DNA of 64,000 nt from Streptomyces sp. NBC_01233 (lineage in GTDB: Bacteria > Actinomycetota > Actinomycetes > Streptomycetales > Streptomycetaceae), in the NCBI RefSeq assembly GCF_035989305.1, contig NZ_CP108514.1:3534501-3598500 (forward strand), read 5' to 3'. Positions within the stretch are counted from its first letter, which is position 1, and the number at the start of each line of letters is the position of its first letter. This document shows positions 33,911 through 42,554 of the stretch, piece by piece. The notes beneath the pieces were generated by a model, which ran no database searches, was not told where the DNA came from, and saw only the letters and a list, made by a program, of their open reading frames with translations. The translations under genes were made by a program, and so were the position numbers.

Positions 33911-35350
33911 CTACGAAGCCTTGGTGAAGGCCGCGCCGCGCGGGTCGCGGGACTTCATCACCAGGTACGAGACGCCCAGGATCAGACCCCACAGCGGGGC
34001 GCAGTACAGCGAGACGCGGGAGTCCTTGTCGGCGCCCATCATCACGATGACCATGCCGATGAAGAGCAGCGCGAACCAGCTCGTGTACGGGGCGCCGGGC
34101 GCGCGGAACGCGGACTGCGGCAGCTCGCCGCGGTCGGCCTTGGCCCGGTAGCGGATCTGGCAGACCAGGATCATGATCCAGGCCCACATGCCGGAGATGG
34201 TGGCGAAGGAGACGACGTAGTCGAAGGCCTTGCCCGGGGCGACGTAGTTGATCCAGACGCCGACCAGCATCAGCCCGGCGGAGACGGTGGTGCCGATGAG
34301 CGGGGTGCCGCTCTTGGTGAGCTTGGTGAAGACCTTCGGGCCCTGGCCGTTGAGCGCGAGGTCGCGCAGCATGCGGCCGGTGGAGTACATGCCCGAGTTG
34401 CAGGAGGACAGGGCCGCGGTCAGCACCACGAAGTTGACGATCGCGGCGCCGATGCCGAGGCCCATGCGCTCGAAGGCGGCGACGAAGGGCGAGACGCCCG
34501 GCTGGAAGTGCGTCCACGGGACGACCGACAGGATCATGATCAGTGCGCCGACGTAGAAGACGGCGATGCGCCACGGCACGGTGTTGATGGCCTTGGGCAG
34601 GGTCTTCTCGGGGTCCTTGGACTCGCCGGCGGTGACGCCGACCAGCTCGACCGCGAGGAAGGCGAACATGACGATCTGCAGGGTCATCAGCGTGCCGCCG
34701 ATGCCCTTGGGGAAGAAGCCGCCGTCGTTCCACAGGTTGGTGACGGTGGCGGTGTCGGCCGCGTCGGAGAAGCCGATGGTGAGGATGCCCGCGCAGATCA
34801 GGATCATGCCGACGATGGCGGTGACCTTGACCATGGAGAACCAGAACTCCAGCTCACCGAAGAGCTTCACGGAGATCAGGTTGGCGGCGTAGAGGATGAC
34901 GGTGAAGATCAGCGCGTAGGCCCACTGCGGGAAGCTGTCGTGGGTCCAGTACGACATGTACTGCGCGGCGGCCGTGACCTCGGTGATGCCGGTGACCACC
35001 CAGAACAGCCAGTACGTCCAGCCGGTGACGTATCCCCAGAACGGGCCCAGGAACTCGCGGGCGTAGTCCGAGAAGGAGCCGGAGACGGGGCGGTACATGA
35101 GCAGCTCGCCCAGGGCCCGCATGATGAAGAAGATGACCAGGCCCGCGATCGCGTACGCCAGGATGAGGCTGGGGCCGGCCTTGGAGATCGCCTTGCCGGC
35201 GCCCAGGAACAGGCCGGTGCCGATGGCTCCGCCGATCGCGATCATCTGGATCTGCCGGGCGCCGAGCGTGCGGTGGTATCCCTCGCCGCCCTCGCCCTGA
35301 GTGCCCTCGCCGGGCGTCTTGCCGTGCTGCTCGACCTGCACAGAGGTCAT
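33911..35350 (-). CDS. Amino-acid permease (APC superfamily)
   Basis: 479 aa with 12 predicted membrane helices. Family signatures: LGARQIQMIAIGGAIGTGLFLGAG at the first helix, GELLMYRPVSGSFSDYAREFLGPFWGYVTGW, and EKTLPKAINTVPWRIAVFYVGAL. These are typical of AAT-family amino-acid:proton symporters (AnsP/GabP/CycA type). The specific amino acid is not predictable. The start chosen is the Met before SVQVEQHG; the upstream extension in frame reads into the control region. Confidence 0.9.
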   Translation of the reverse strand: MTSVQVEQHGKTPGEGTQGEGGEGYHRTLGARQIQMIAIGGAIGTGLFLGAGKAISKAGPSLILAYAIAGLVIFFIMRALGELLMYRPVSGSFSDYAREFLGPFWGYVTGWTYWLFWVVTGITEVTAAAQYMSYWTHDSFPQWAYALIFTVILYAANLISVKLFGELEFWFSMVKVTAIVGMILICAGILTIGFSDAADTATVTNLWNDGGFFPKGIGGTLMTLQIVMFAFLAVELVGVTAGESKDPEKTLPKAINTVPWRIAVFYVGALIMILSVVPWTHFQPGVSPFVAAFERMGLGIGAAIVNFVVLTAALSSCNSGMYSTGRMLRDLALNGQGPKVFTKLTKSGTPLIGTTVSAGLMLVGVWINYVAPGKAFDYVVSFATISGMWAWIMILVCQIRYRAKADRGELPQSAFRAPGAPYTSWFALLFIGMVIVMMGADKDSRVSLYCAPLWGLILGVSYLVMKSRDPRGAAFTKAS

Positions 35351-35719
35351 GTCTGGTGCGCCTTTCTCCACGCCGACCCGCGCCTTGACTGGCTGCGGAT
35401 CGGGTCCTCGATCCCCCCGGATACGGATGGAGTTGCACGCCGGCGGTCCGCCGGTCCAAGCGAGCCGGGGGACATGGGTGGCGTCCCTTCGGCAGTCGTG
35501 AAGATCTATCACGTGCTTACGGCTGCCCGAGGGGGAGAAATGTGGCGCAGGGCATCAAAAATTCAGGACAAAGGCGAGTGAATGGATCAGATCACCGCAT
35601 CGCGGTGATCTGATCGTTATCCGGATTTGAGCGTCCGCTGAGCGAACGTCGTACCCACTTGAGGATCTTCAGAGGATCTTCGGCGGGCCACAGCGGGCCA
35701 CGGGGTCACGGCGCTCGGG
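35351..35719. other. Intergenic region with palindromic hairpin
   Basis: 369 nt. At 35585-35615 a perfect 14-bp inverted repeat (GATCAGATCACCGC with its complement) with a 3-nt centre lies 105 nt past the DUF2017 stop. It may terminate clpS-DUF2017 or serve as an operator for the permease. A 10-bp direct repeat GAGGATCTTC occurs twice at about 35660-35680. No gene is evident. Confidence 0.7.
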
Positions 35720-36322
35720 TCACAGCGTCTCGATGAGCGTCTCCTGCAGCCCGCCCAGCCAGAGGTACGCCATCACCATCGGCTTGCGCGGGTCGTCGTC
35801 CGGCAGCCGGAACAGCGCCGCGCTCTCGTCGTCCTCGGTGATGTCGAGACGGGCCGCGAGGGTCAGGCGCAGGTCGTTGAGCGCGCCGAGCCAGCGCAGC
35901 GGCAGCTCCCCGGTCAGCTCCAGCACCGCCGCCCCGTCACCGGCCGGGGTGAGCCCGTCCAGGCTGCGCACGACGGCCAGCGCGTCCTCCCGCTTGCGGG
36001 TGCGCAGGTCGTTCTCGGTGAAGCGGCGGAACTCCGCCGAGTGGGCGCGCAGCTCCTCCGGGTCCTCCTTGGGCCCCGGCCCGTCCGGGCCTCCGTAGGC
36101 GTCGGGGAAGAGCCGGGCCAGCGCGGGGTCGGTCGGGGGCTCGGAGGGACCCTCGGCGAACAGCGCGGCGAGCGGGTCGGCGTCCTCGGCGGGCTCCGGC
36201 TCGCCGGGGCCGATGAGTTCGAGCATCTGGACGGCCAGGGAGCGCAGGATGGAGATCTCGATCTCGTCGAGCGCGATGGCGGCGCCGCCGCCGCCCTTCA
36301 GGGGCTGGAACGTGCCGCCCAT
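35720..36322 (-). CDS. DUF2017 family protein
   Basis: 200 aa. The DUF2017 pattern shows a first helix IALDEIEISILRSLAVQMLELI, an acidic proline-rich linker, and a conserved DALAVVRSLDGL region, ending in PRKPMVMAYLWLGGLQETLIETL. It is cotranscribed with clpS (TGATG overlap), the standard arrangement in actinobacteria. The function is unproven, but the context links it to ClpS-dependent proteolysis. Confidence 0.9.
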   Translation of the reverse strand: MGGTFQPLKGGGGAAIALDEIEISILRSLAVQMLELIGPGEPEPAEDADPLAALFAEGPSEPPTDPALARLFPDAYGGPDGPGPKEDPEELRAHSAEFRRFTENDLRTRKREDALAVVRSLDGLTPAGDGAAVLELTGELPLRWLGALNDLRLTLAARLDITEDDESAALFRLPDDDPRKPMVMAYLWLGGLQETLIETL

Positions 36323-36636
36323 CAGTTGCGGTCCTGGGAGAGGGTCGCCCACAGGCCGTAGCCGTGCATGGCCTGCACGTCGCGCTCCATTTCCTCGCGG
36401 GTGCCGCTGGACACGACCGCCCGCCCCTTGTGGTGGACATCGAGCATCAGCTTGTGCGCCACGTCCTTCGAATAGCCGAAGTACGCCTGGAACACGTACG
36501 CCACGTAGCTCATGAGGTTGACCGGGTCGTTGTGCACCAGGGTCACCCAGGGGACGTCGGGTTCGGGTACCGCGAAGGTCTCTTCGGCCGATTCGGTGCG
36601 TTCGATCTCTACAGGAGCAACACTCACTTGTCCCAT
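36322..36636 (-). CDS. clpS: ClpS N-end-rule adaptor
   Basis: 104 aa with the ClpS fold: [27 protein letters not shown] and [38 protein letters not shown]. The Asn-Asp (HNDPVN) and downstream helix residues bind N-degron side chains. It delivers N-end-rule substrates to ClpAP/ClpCP. It is 80 nt from divergent pncB. Confidence 0.95.
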   Translation of the reverse strand: MGQVSVAPVEIERTESAEETFAVPEPDVPWVTLVHNDPVNLMSYVAYVFQAYFGYSKDVAHKLMLDVHHKGRAVVSSGTREEMERDVQAMHGYGLWATLSQDRN

Positions 36637-36676
36637 GCTGCCACCGCGAAGGGCCCGTCGCACAAACGGGTCCTAG

Positions 36677-36697
36677 ATCTCGTCACTTTGACGAGAT
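36677..36697. promoter_or_regulatory. 9-bp perfect inverted repeat in pncB/clpS divergent region
   Basis: ATCTCGTCA-CTT-TGACGAGAT is a perfect 9-bp palindrome with a 3-nt centre, 20 nt upstream of the pncB ATG and 41 nt from the clpS ATG. It is consistent with a repressor operator for NAD salvage, possibly a NrtR-like regulator, but the identity is inferred only by position. Confidence 0.6.
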
Positions 36698-36716
36698 GTG
36701 CGCTAGCATCCGTGAC

Positions 36717-38045
36717 ATGAACCCTGCGGACCTGGGCCTGCCGGTGGACGTGCCGTCGACAGCGCTCTTCACGGACCATTACGAGCTCACGATGCTGCAG
36801 GCCGCCCTGGCCAACGGCACCGCCGACCGCCGCTCGGTCTTCGAGGTCTTCACCCGGCGGCTGCCCGAGGGGCGCCGTTACGGGGTGGTCGCGGGAACCG
36901 GGCGGGTGCTGGACGCGGTGGAGAACTTCCGCTTCGACGGCGCGGTGCTGGAGTTCCTGCGCGAGCGGGCCGTCATCGACATGCGGACCCTGGACTGGCT
37001 GGCCTCGTACCGCTTCTCCGGCGACATCTGGGGCTACCCGGAGGGGGAGGTCTACTTCCCCGGGTCGCCGATCCTGCGGGTCGAGGGCAGCTTCGCGGAG
37101 TGCGTGCTGCTGGAGACCGTGATCCTTTCGATCCTGAACCACGACTCGGCGATCGCCGCGGCCGCTTCCCGGATGTCCTCGGCGGCGGGCGACCGCCCGC
37201 TGATCGAGATGGGCGCGCGGCGCACGCACGAACTGGCGGCGGTGGCCGCGTCGCGGGCCGCGTACGTGGGCGGCTTCGCCTCGACCTCGGACCTGGCGGC
37301 CGGCTTCCGGTACGGGATCCCGACGGTCGGCACGAGCGCGCACGCCTTCACCCTGGTGCACGACAGCGAGCGGGACGCCTTCACCGCGCAGGTGGCCTCG
37401 CTGGGACGGGGCACCACCCTTCTGGTGGACACCTACGACGTGGCCGAGGCCGTCCGCACCGCCGTCGAGGTGGCCGGCACCGACCTCGGCGCGGTCCGGA
37501 TCGACTCCGGCGACCTGCTGCTGGTCGCCCACCGGGTGCGGCAGCAGCTGGACGAGCTGGGGGCGACGGCGACGAAGATCGTGGTCACCTCGGACCTGGA
37601 CGAGTACGCCATCGCCTCGCTGGCGGCGGCGCCCGTGGACGCGTACGGCGTGGGCACGCAGCTCGTGACGGGCAGCGGGCACCCGACGTGCTCGATGGTC
37701 TACAAGCTGGTGGCGCGGGCCGTCTCCGCGGACCCCAAGGCGACGCTGGCTCCGGTGGCGAAGAAGTCCACGGGCGGCAAGACCTCCATCGGCGGCCGCA
37801 AGTGGGCGGCTCGGCGCAGGGACGCGGAGGGCGTCGCCGAGGCGGAGGTCGTCGGGACCGGGCCGGTCCCCTCGGCCCTGGCCGACCACCAGCTGCTGAC
37901 CCAGCTGGTCAAGGCCGGCGAGGTGGTCGCCCGCGAGCCGCTGGAGGCCGCGCGCGAACGCCACTGCGCCGCCCGCGCCGGGCTGCCGCTGTCCGCGACG
38001 CAGCTCTCGCGCGGCGAGGCCGTGCTCCCCACGGAGTACGTGTAG
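36717..38045 (+). CDS. pncB: Nicotinate phosphoribosyltransferase
   Basis: 442 aa from the ATG at MNPADLGLP; an upstream ATG overlaps the palindrome. Hallmarks of the NAPRTase fold: FTDHYELTMLQAALANG at the N-terminus, GTSAHAFTLVHDSERDAF around the active-site His region, LVDTYDVAEAV and VRIDSGDLL near the phosphate-binding barrel. It makes NaMN from nicotinate, ATP and PRPP in NAD salvage. A nicotinamidase gene follows 209 nt downstream on the same strand, completing the pathway. Confidence 0.95.
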   Translation: MNPADLGLPVDVPSTALFTDHYELTMLQAALANGTADRRSVFEVFTRRLPEGRRYGVVAGTGRVLDAVENFRFDGAVLEFLRERAVIDMRTLDWLASYRFSGDIWGYPEGEVYFPGSPILRVEGSFAECVLLETVILSILNHDSAIAAAASRMSSAAGDRPLIEMGARRTHELAAVAASRAAYVGGFASTSDLAAGFRYGIPTVGTSAHAFTLVHDSERDAFTAQVASLGRGTTLLVDTYDVAEAVRTAVEVAGTDLGAVRIDSGDLLLVAHRVRQQLDELGATATKIVVTSDLDEYAIASLAAAPVDAYGVGTQLVTGSGHPTCSMVYKLVARAVSADPKATLAPVAKKSTGGKTSIGGRKWAARRRDAEGVAEAEVVGTGPVPSALADHQLLTQLVKAGEVVAREPLEAARERHCAARAGLPLSATQLSRGEAVLPTEYV

Positions 38046-38090
38046 CCGCAGCTCCGCAGCCCGGGCGCCGCCCCGGACCCCGCTCCTCGC

Positions 38091-38126
38091 ACGCCGGAGG
38101 GGCTGGAAATCCGGCCTCGCCGGCGT
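38091..38126. repeat. Imperfect GCCGG palindrome between pncB and pncA
   Basis: ACGCCGGAGGGGCTGG and CCGGCCTCGCCGGCGT form a stem with two mismatches and a G-U pair. It resembles the hairpin at 31730-31778 and may act as a terminator or belong to the same dispersed repeat family. Confidence 0.6.
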
Positions 38127-38254
38127 TGGGGGCGCGGGCGCGGAGCGCCGCAGGGGGTCTGGGGCGGAGCCCCAGTTTCGGGAAGGGGCGGGGTGGGGGA
38201 AGAGCCTCCCGCAGGGCCCGCCGCAGCACACCGTCAAGCCGAAGGGCACGCGAA

Positions 38255-38878
38255 ATGCACCGCGCACTGATCGTCGTCGACGTACAGAACGACTTCTGCG
38301 AAGGCGGCAGCCTCGCGGTCACCGGCGGAGCCGACGTCGCCGCCGCCGTCACCGAGTACATCGGCCAGGCCACGCCCGCGTACCGGCACGTCGTCGCCAC
38401 CCGGGACCACCACATCGATCCCGGTGCCCACTTCGCGCACCCCCCGGCGGAGCCGGACTTCGAGACCTCCTGGCCCGTCCACTGCGTCGCCGGGACCGAG
38501 GGCGTGGGCTTCCACCCGAACTTCGCCCCCGCCGTGGCCTCGGGCGCCGTCGCCGCCGTCTTCGACAAGGGCGCGTACGAGGCCGCGTACAGCGGCTTCG
38601 AGGGCGCCGACGAGAACGGGGCGACGCTCGGCCAGTGGCTGCGGGACCGGCAGGTCACCGAGGTGGACGTGGTCGGGATCGCCACCGATCACTGTGTCAG
38701 GGCCACCGCCCTCGACGCCGCCCGCGCCGGCTTCGGCACCCGGGTCCTGCTGGACCTGACGGCCGCCGTCGCCCCGCACACCGCCGCACGGGCCCTGGAG
38801 GAGCTCCGTGCGGCGGGGGTGACCCTGGTGGGCCACCAGGCGGGCCGGGGCGGCCACGAGGACGCCCAGGGCGGCTAG
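38255..38878 (+). CDS. pncA: Nicotinamidase (isochorismatase-fold)
   Basis: 207 aa. MHRALIVVDVQNDFCEGGSLAV gives the catalytic Asp and metal region, VATRDHHIDPGAHF the metal-binding His pair, and VGIATDHCVRATALDAARAGF the nucleophilic Cys. It deaminates nicotinamide to nicotinate, the substrate for PncB encoded just upstream. Only a weak GAAGGG is seen at the start. Confidence 0.93.
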   Translation: MHRALIVVDVQNDFCEGGSLAVTGGADVAAAVTEYIGQATPAYRHVVATRDHHIDPGAHFAHPPAEPDFETSWPVHCVAGTEGVGFHPNFAPAVASGAVAAVFDKGAYEAAYSGFEGADENGATLGQWLRDRQVTEVDVVGIATDHCVRATALDAARAGFGTRVLLDLTAAVAPHTAARALEELRAAGVTLVGHQAGRGGHEDAQGG

Positions 38879-38909
38879 GACGCGGCCGGGGGCCGTCCCG
38901 GGAGCCGTC

Positions 38910-39212
38910 CTAGGTCCCCAGCAGGGCCCGGATGGGGTGCCAGAGCTCCTGCGCGCGGTCGGGCGCCCCGCGCCACAGCAGGCCGTCCGGGTGGTGCAGG
39001 ACGGCCGTGACCTCGTCCGGCGTCGGCGGGTGCGCGTTGCCCCGCAGGTACACCGCACGCATCCCGAGGTTCCGCAGCCTGGTCAGGGCGCGGGCCCGGT
39101 TCGCGGCGTGCACCAGAACGCGGACACTTCCGCCCTCTCCGCACGGCCTCGGCAGCGTGAGCGCTACGACCACGCTGCCGCCTGGCAATCTGACGAAACC
39201 TCCATCGGGCAT
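38910..39212 (-). CDS. Hypothetical protein of about 100 aa
   Basis: The start at 39212 has GGGGGAG 9 nt upstream; an ATG 9 nt further up overlaps it. The sequence includes GGFVRLPGGSVVVALTL, NRARALTRLRNLGMRAVYLRG and HPPTPDEVTAVLHHPDGLLWRG, which looks like a small alpha/beta regulator or binding domain but matches no family I can name. It is convergent with pncA. Confidence 0.65.
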   Translation of the reverse strand: MPDGGFVRLPGGSVVVALTLPRPCGEGGSVRVLVHAANRARALTRLRNLGMRAVYLRGNAHPPTPDEVTAVLHHPDGLLWRGAPDRAQELWHPIRALLGT

Positions 39213-39262
39213 GGCTGTCATCTCCCCCGTCAATAAGAAACTCGTACCGGGCATCTAAACGC

Positions 39263-39298
39263 GATCGGCCGCCGCCCGCTAGAGGGCGACGGCCGATC
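39263..39298 (-). terminator. Terminator hairpin after M6 protease gene
   Basis: A 15-bp stem with one mismatch (GATCGGCCGCCGCCC/GGGCGACGGCCGATC) and a 6-nt loop, 26 nt past the protease stop on the minus strand. Confidence 0.8.
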
Positions 39299-39324
39299 AC
39301 GCTTTGACCTGCGGTTTTACCGAA

Positions 39325-41733
39325 TTACTTCGAGGAGGGGCCAACCTCGACGGTCATGACCTCACCGTCGTAGGTCTCCTTCAGGATCTTGATCTTGGTG
39401 TTGGTGTCAGTGACCTTCACCGATCCGGTCGGGTTCTCGTCGTAGTAGTACGTGCCCTTGCGGTCGTCGAAGACCAGCTTGGCCGGCTTCGGCTTCAGGA
39501 ACAGCGACTCGCCGTTCTTGTGCAGGGTGAACGCATCCGTCGAGTACGCGCTGAAGGCGGCGTCGTACGGCTGGATCTTGTTCCGCAGCAGGGTGCCGTC
39601 GGCCCACTTCATGGGCTTGGCGTTGGCGTCGATCGGAAGGATCAGACCCTGGCCCGGGTGCTGGCTGGTGTTGTTGTCCTTCTGGCTGGTGTCCCACTGC
39701 CAGATGAGCAGGCCGTCCTGGTACGGGTAGTGCTCGACCCAGTCGGGCTTGGTGTTGCCGAAGCCGAAGTTGTACGGGCCGACCTTGAGGGTCTGGTCGT
39801 ACGAGACGTAACGGCGGTTCTCGGCCAGGTAGTACTGCGCGTACTCCTTGCTGAAGCTGGCGCCGATGCGGGAGAAGCCCTTGCCCGTCCAGCCGTTGTC
39901 GCCGTTCTCGGCGCCGTCGGTGAACAGCGCGGAGCCGTCCGCGGTGAGGGTCACGGCGTCGGCGGTGAAGCCCTTGCCGCCCGCGCCTCCGTCCGTCTGG
40001 TAACGGAAGCGGAGGTCGACCTTCTTGCCCGCGTAGGCGTCGAGCGGGAAGTTCAGCGACTTCCAGGCACCCGAGACACCGGTGAGCGACGGGCTGCCGG
40101 AGGCGTCGGCCGGGAGGGCCGTGCCGTCGGCGGTGCCGGCGAGGGCGGTCCAGGTGGCGCCGCCGTCCGTGGACACCTCGGTGTAGAGGTAGTCGTAGTC
40201 GGCCTCGATGTCCCACCAGCCCTTGAGGGACAGCGCGGCGGACGTCTTGCCCGTCAGGTCCACCGACCGGGTGAGGGTGTTCTTGAGGTCGTCACCCATG
40301 CCGCTCCACCACTGGGCGGAACCCTCGGCGGGCGCGACGACCTCGGTCTTGACCTGCTTCTTCGGCAGCTCGACGACCAGGGCCTGCTTGTCCTTGGTGT
40401 TGAACTCCGAAACGCCCAGCTTGTGGGTGGACTTCGTCGCGGCCTTCGCCGTGTCGTAGTTCAGCCAGCCCAGCTGGAGCTTGTCCCAGGCGGTCATGTC
40501 GCCCGGGAGGTCGCCGATGGAGTCCTTGCCGGTGCCGAGCCAGGAGCCGGCCGACATCAGGGACCAGAAGCCGACCGAGTTCTCGCCGCCACCGGAGGTG
40601 TCGTAGAGGTCGGGCAGGCCGAGGTCGTGGCCGTACTCGTGCGCGAAGACGCCGAGGCCGCCGTTCTCGGGCTGCATCGTGTAGTCGCCGACCCAGATGC
40701 CGGAGTCGCCGATCTGGGTGCCGCCGGCCTTGTTGTTGTCCGGGCCGGTCTTGCCCGCCGCGGTGCCGTAGGCGTACCAGCGGTGCGCCCACAGCGCGGT
40801 CGTGCCCTGCACGCCGCCGCCGGCCGACTCGTCCTCGCCCGCGTGGACGATCTGGAAGTGGTCGATGTAGCCGTCGGGCTCGTTGAAGTTGCCGTCGCCG
40901 TCGAAGTCGTAGCGGTCCCAGAGGTCGTACTGGGCCAGTTTCGCCTTGATCTCGGCGTCGGTCTTCCCGGCCTTCTTCTGGGCCTCCACCCACGCGGTGA
41001 CGCCGTCCTTGACGGTGTCCCACACGTTGGAGCAGTTGGTCTGGCCGCAGTAGTTGGAGCCGTAACGGCCCTCGTTGTACGGGACCTTGACCCAGTCGGC
41101 GACCTCGCCCTCGACCGAGTAGCGGCCCGAGGAGGTCTTCTCGTAGTAGGTCTTCAGCGAGTCCCTGCCCTGACCCGACGCGAAGTACAGGTCCTGGAAG
41201 TACTCGCGGCTGAAGTCCTTGCGCCAGGCCGTGCTGTTGTCCTTCGCACGGTCCGGCTGGGCGATCGTGTTGTGCAGCGGACCGGGGGTGCCGCCGTACT
41301 TCGGAACCGCCGGCTGCGGGCCGGGGCCGTCCGGGTCGAACATGGTCGTGTTGTCGACCTGGTCGCCGAACTCGACGAGGATCGTGAAGATCTTGTCGGT
41401 CTTCTCGCGGCCGAGCTCGACGTACTTCTTGTCGTCGAGCTTGACGACCTTGGAGGCGCCGCGCTGCTCGACGCCCTTCTTGCCCTGGAGCACCTGGTCC
41501 AGGGCGGCCTTGCGCTGCTGGGCCTGCTGCTCGCTGAACGGGCCCTTCAGGTCGTGCTCGACGACCTTGGCAGGAGCGGTCGGGTCCTGCCGGTCGGCCG
41601 CAGGAGCCGGGGCCTTGCCCTCGGCCTGGGCCGCGGTGACGGTGAAGAAGGTGGCGCTTGTCGCACAAGCAGCCATGGTCACGGTGACGGCGGCAGCGCG
41701 TATCGCACGCCGTCTGGCGGAATTGCTGGTCAC
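39325..41733 (-). CDS. Secreted M6-family metalloprotease (immune inhibitor A-like)
   Basis: 802 aa with a GTG start. The signal peptide RRRAIRAAAVTVTMAACATS is followed by a propeptide, then a large peptidase domain with zinc-binding HEYGHDLGLPDLYD (HExxHxxGxxD; first His365), after the NVWDTVKDG and DGYIDHFQIVHAGEDES segments. A C-terminal beta domain has carbohydrate-binding-like repeats, with WWDIEADYDYLYTEVSTDGGATW typical of MAM/InhA folds. It degrades extracellular proteins. It is likely developmentally or nutritionally controlled, with a 415-nt promoter region upstream. Confidence 0.93.
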   Translation of the reverse strand: MTSNSARRRAIRAAAVTVTMAACATSATFFTVTAAQAEGKAPAPAADRQDPTAPAKVVEHDLKGPFSEQQAQQRKAALDQVLQGKKGVEQRGASKVVKLDDKKYVELGREKTDKIFTILVEFGDQVDNTTMFDPDGPGPQPAVPKYGGTPGPLHNTIAQPDRAKDNSTAWRKDFSREYFQDLYFASGQGRDSLKTYYEKTSSGRYSVEGEVADWVKVPYNEGRYGSNYCGQTNCSNVWDTVKDGVTAWVEAQKKAGKTDAEIKAKLAQYDLWDRYDFDGDGNFNEPDGYIDHFQIVHAGEDESAGGGVQGTTALWAHRWYAYGTAAGKTGPDNNKAGGTQIGDSGIWVGDYTMQPENGGLGVFAHEYGHDLGLPDLYDTSGGGENSVGFWSLMSAGSWLGTGKDSIGDLPGDMTAWDKLQLGWLNYDTAKAATKSTHKLGVSEFNTKDKQALVVELPKKQVKTEVVAPAEGSAQWWSGMGDDLKNTLTRSVDLTGKTSAALSLKGWWDIEADYDYLYTEVSTDGGATWTALAGTADGTALPADASGSPSLTGVSGAWKSLNFPLDAYAGKKVDLRFRYQTDGGAGGKGFTADAVTLTADGSALFTDGAENGDNGWTGKGFSRIGASFSKEYAQYYLAENRRYVSYDQTLKVGPYNFGFGNTKPDWVEHYPYQDGLLIWQWDTSQKDNNTSQHPGQGLILPIDANAKPMKWADGTLLRNKIQPYDAAFSAYSTDAFTLHKNGESLFLKPKPAKLVFDDRKGTYYYDENPTGSVKVTDTNTKIKILKETYDGEVMTVEVGPSSK

Positions 41734-42148
41734 TTGATGTCGTTCCCCTCCCGCGGCCGCGACGTAGGTCGGAACTTCTCCATAGGAGCGGGGGGTTCCG
41801 CGCGGCGCGCGTCTCAAGTGACGACATTTGACCGGAGAGAAGCAAGAAAAGACAGACCTTGACTTGCCCCTTACAACTGCACTATGCGGTCAGGGAGTTC
41901 CGGTATCCGGACGTTCCGCTGCCATACGGGGCGAAGGGCGCTTCCCGACCCCGCCGAAGGTCCGTCCCGTCCCCATTTCCCCCTCTGCCGCGGCGCGGAA
42001 AATGATCCCGTGCGCCCCCCGTGCTCCGGCACCGTGTGTTAGGTCACGCTTACCGGCGGTTCCTCTCGGGCATCTCCCGTCATAGAGTCACTTGACGCGC
42101 GACCTAGTTGAGCCGACTCCCCCTCCCCTCCCGAGGACGGATATCGCC
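41734..42148. other. Divergent promoter region, M6 protease/small membrane gene
   Basis: 415 nt with no gene. TCAAGTGAC occurs at about 41814 and, on the opposite strand, at about 42086, each near a flanking gene, in contexts sharing a GCGCG neighbour. This inverted duplication could be a binding-site pair. No clear hairpin was found. Confidence 0.4.
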
Positions 42149-42463
42149 ATGCCGCGTCCGACTGTCGCACAGCTCGCCTACGGGTCCGCCACGGTCATCG
42201 TGTCGACGATCGCCATGCTGCTGCTCTCGCAGACGAGCACCGGGCTCGGGGTCGCGGTCATCTCCGCAGCCGCGCTCGCCCTGGGTCTGCTCGTCGCCCT
42301 CACCGTGCCCGTGCCGCGCCGCCGCGGCCGCCACGCGGCCGGTACGAGGGCCTCCGCGGCCCCCGCGCCCGCCGCGGAGCCCGCCTCCCACGAGGGTGCG
42401 ACGCCGGCCGCCCGGGTGCCCGACCCCCGGACCGCCGAGGCCGAACACCCCGTCCACCACTGA
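42149..42463 (+). CDS. Small two-span membrane protein
   Basis: 104 aa. Two hydrophobic stretches (YGSATVIVSTIAMLLLSQ and GLGVAVISAAALALGLLVALTV) are followed by an Ala/Pro-rich cytosolic tail ending PVHH. No recognisable catalytic motif. It is a conserved type of Streptomyces membrane protein, divergent from the M6 protease. Confidence 0.7.
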   Translation: MPRPTVAQLAYGSATVIVSTIAMLLLSQTSTGLGVAVISAAALALGLLVALTVPVPRRRGRHAAGTRASAAPAPAAEPASHEGATPAARVPDPRTAEAEHPVHH

Positions 42464-42554
42464 GCGACGCGGTGCGGGCGGCCTCCCCGGAGGGAGACCG
42501 CCCGCTGTGTGCTGCGCCGCTGCTCCGGTGCTCTGGTGCCGCGCTGCGTACGCG

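Noticed and set aside
35351-35512. 54-residue N-terminal extension of the amino-acid permease
   Set aside because: It is hydrophilic and Pro/Arg-rich, unlike permease N-termini, and reads through the likely promoter region.
39304-41862. 852-aa open frame on the plus strand opposite the M6 protease
   Set aside because: It is the antisense shadow of a clear HExxH metalloprotease gene, has no ribosome binding site or family motifs, and is Val/Leu/Gly-biased as expected from high-GC opposite-strand reading.
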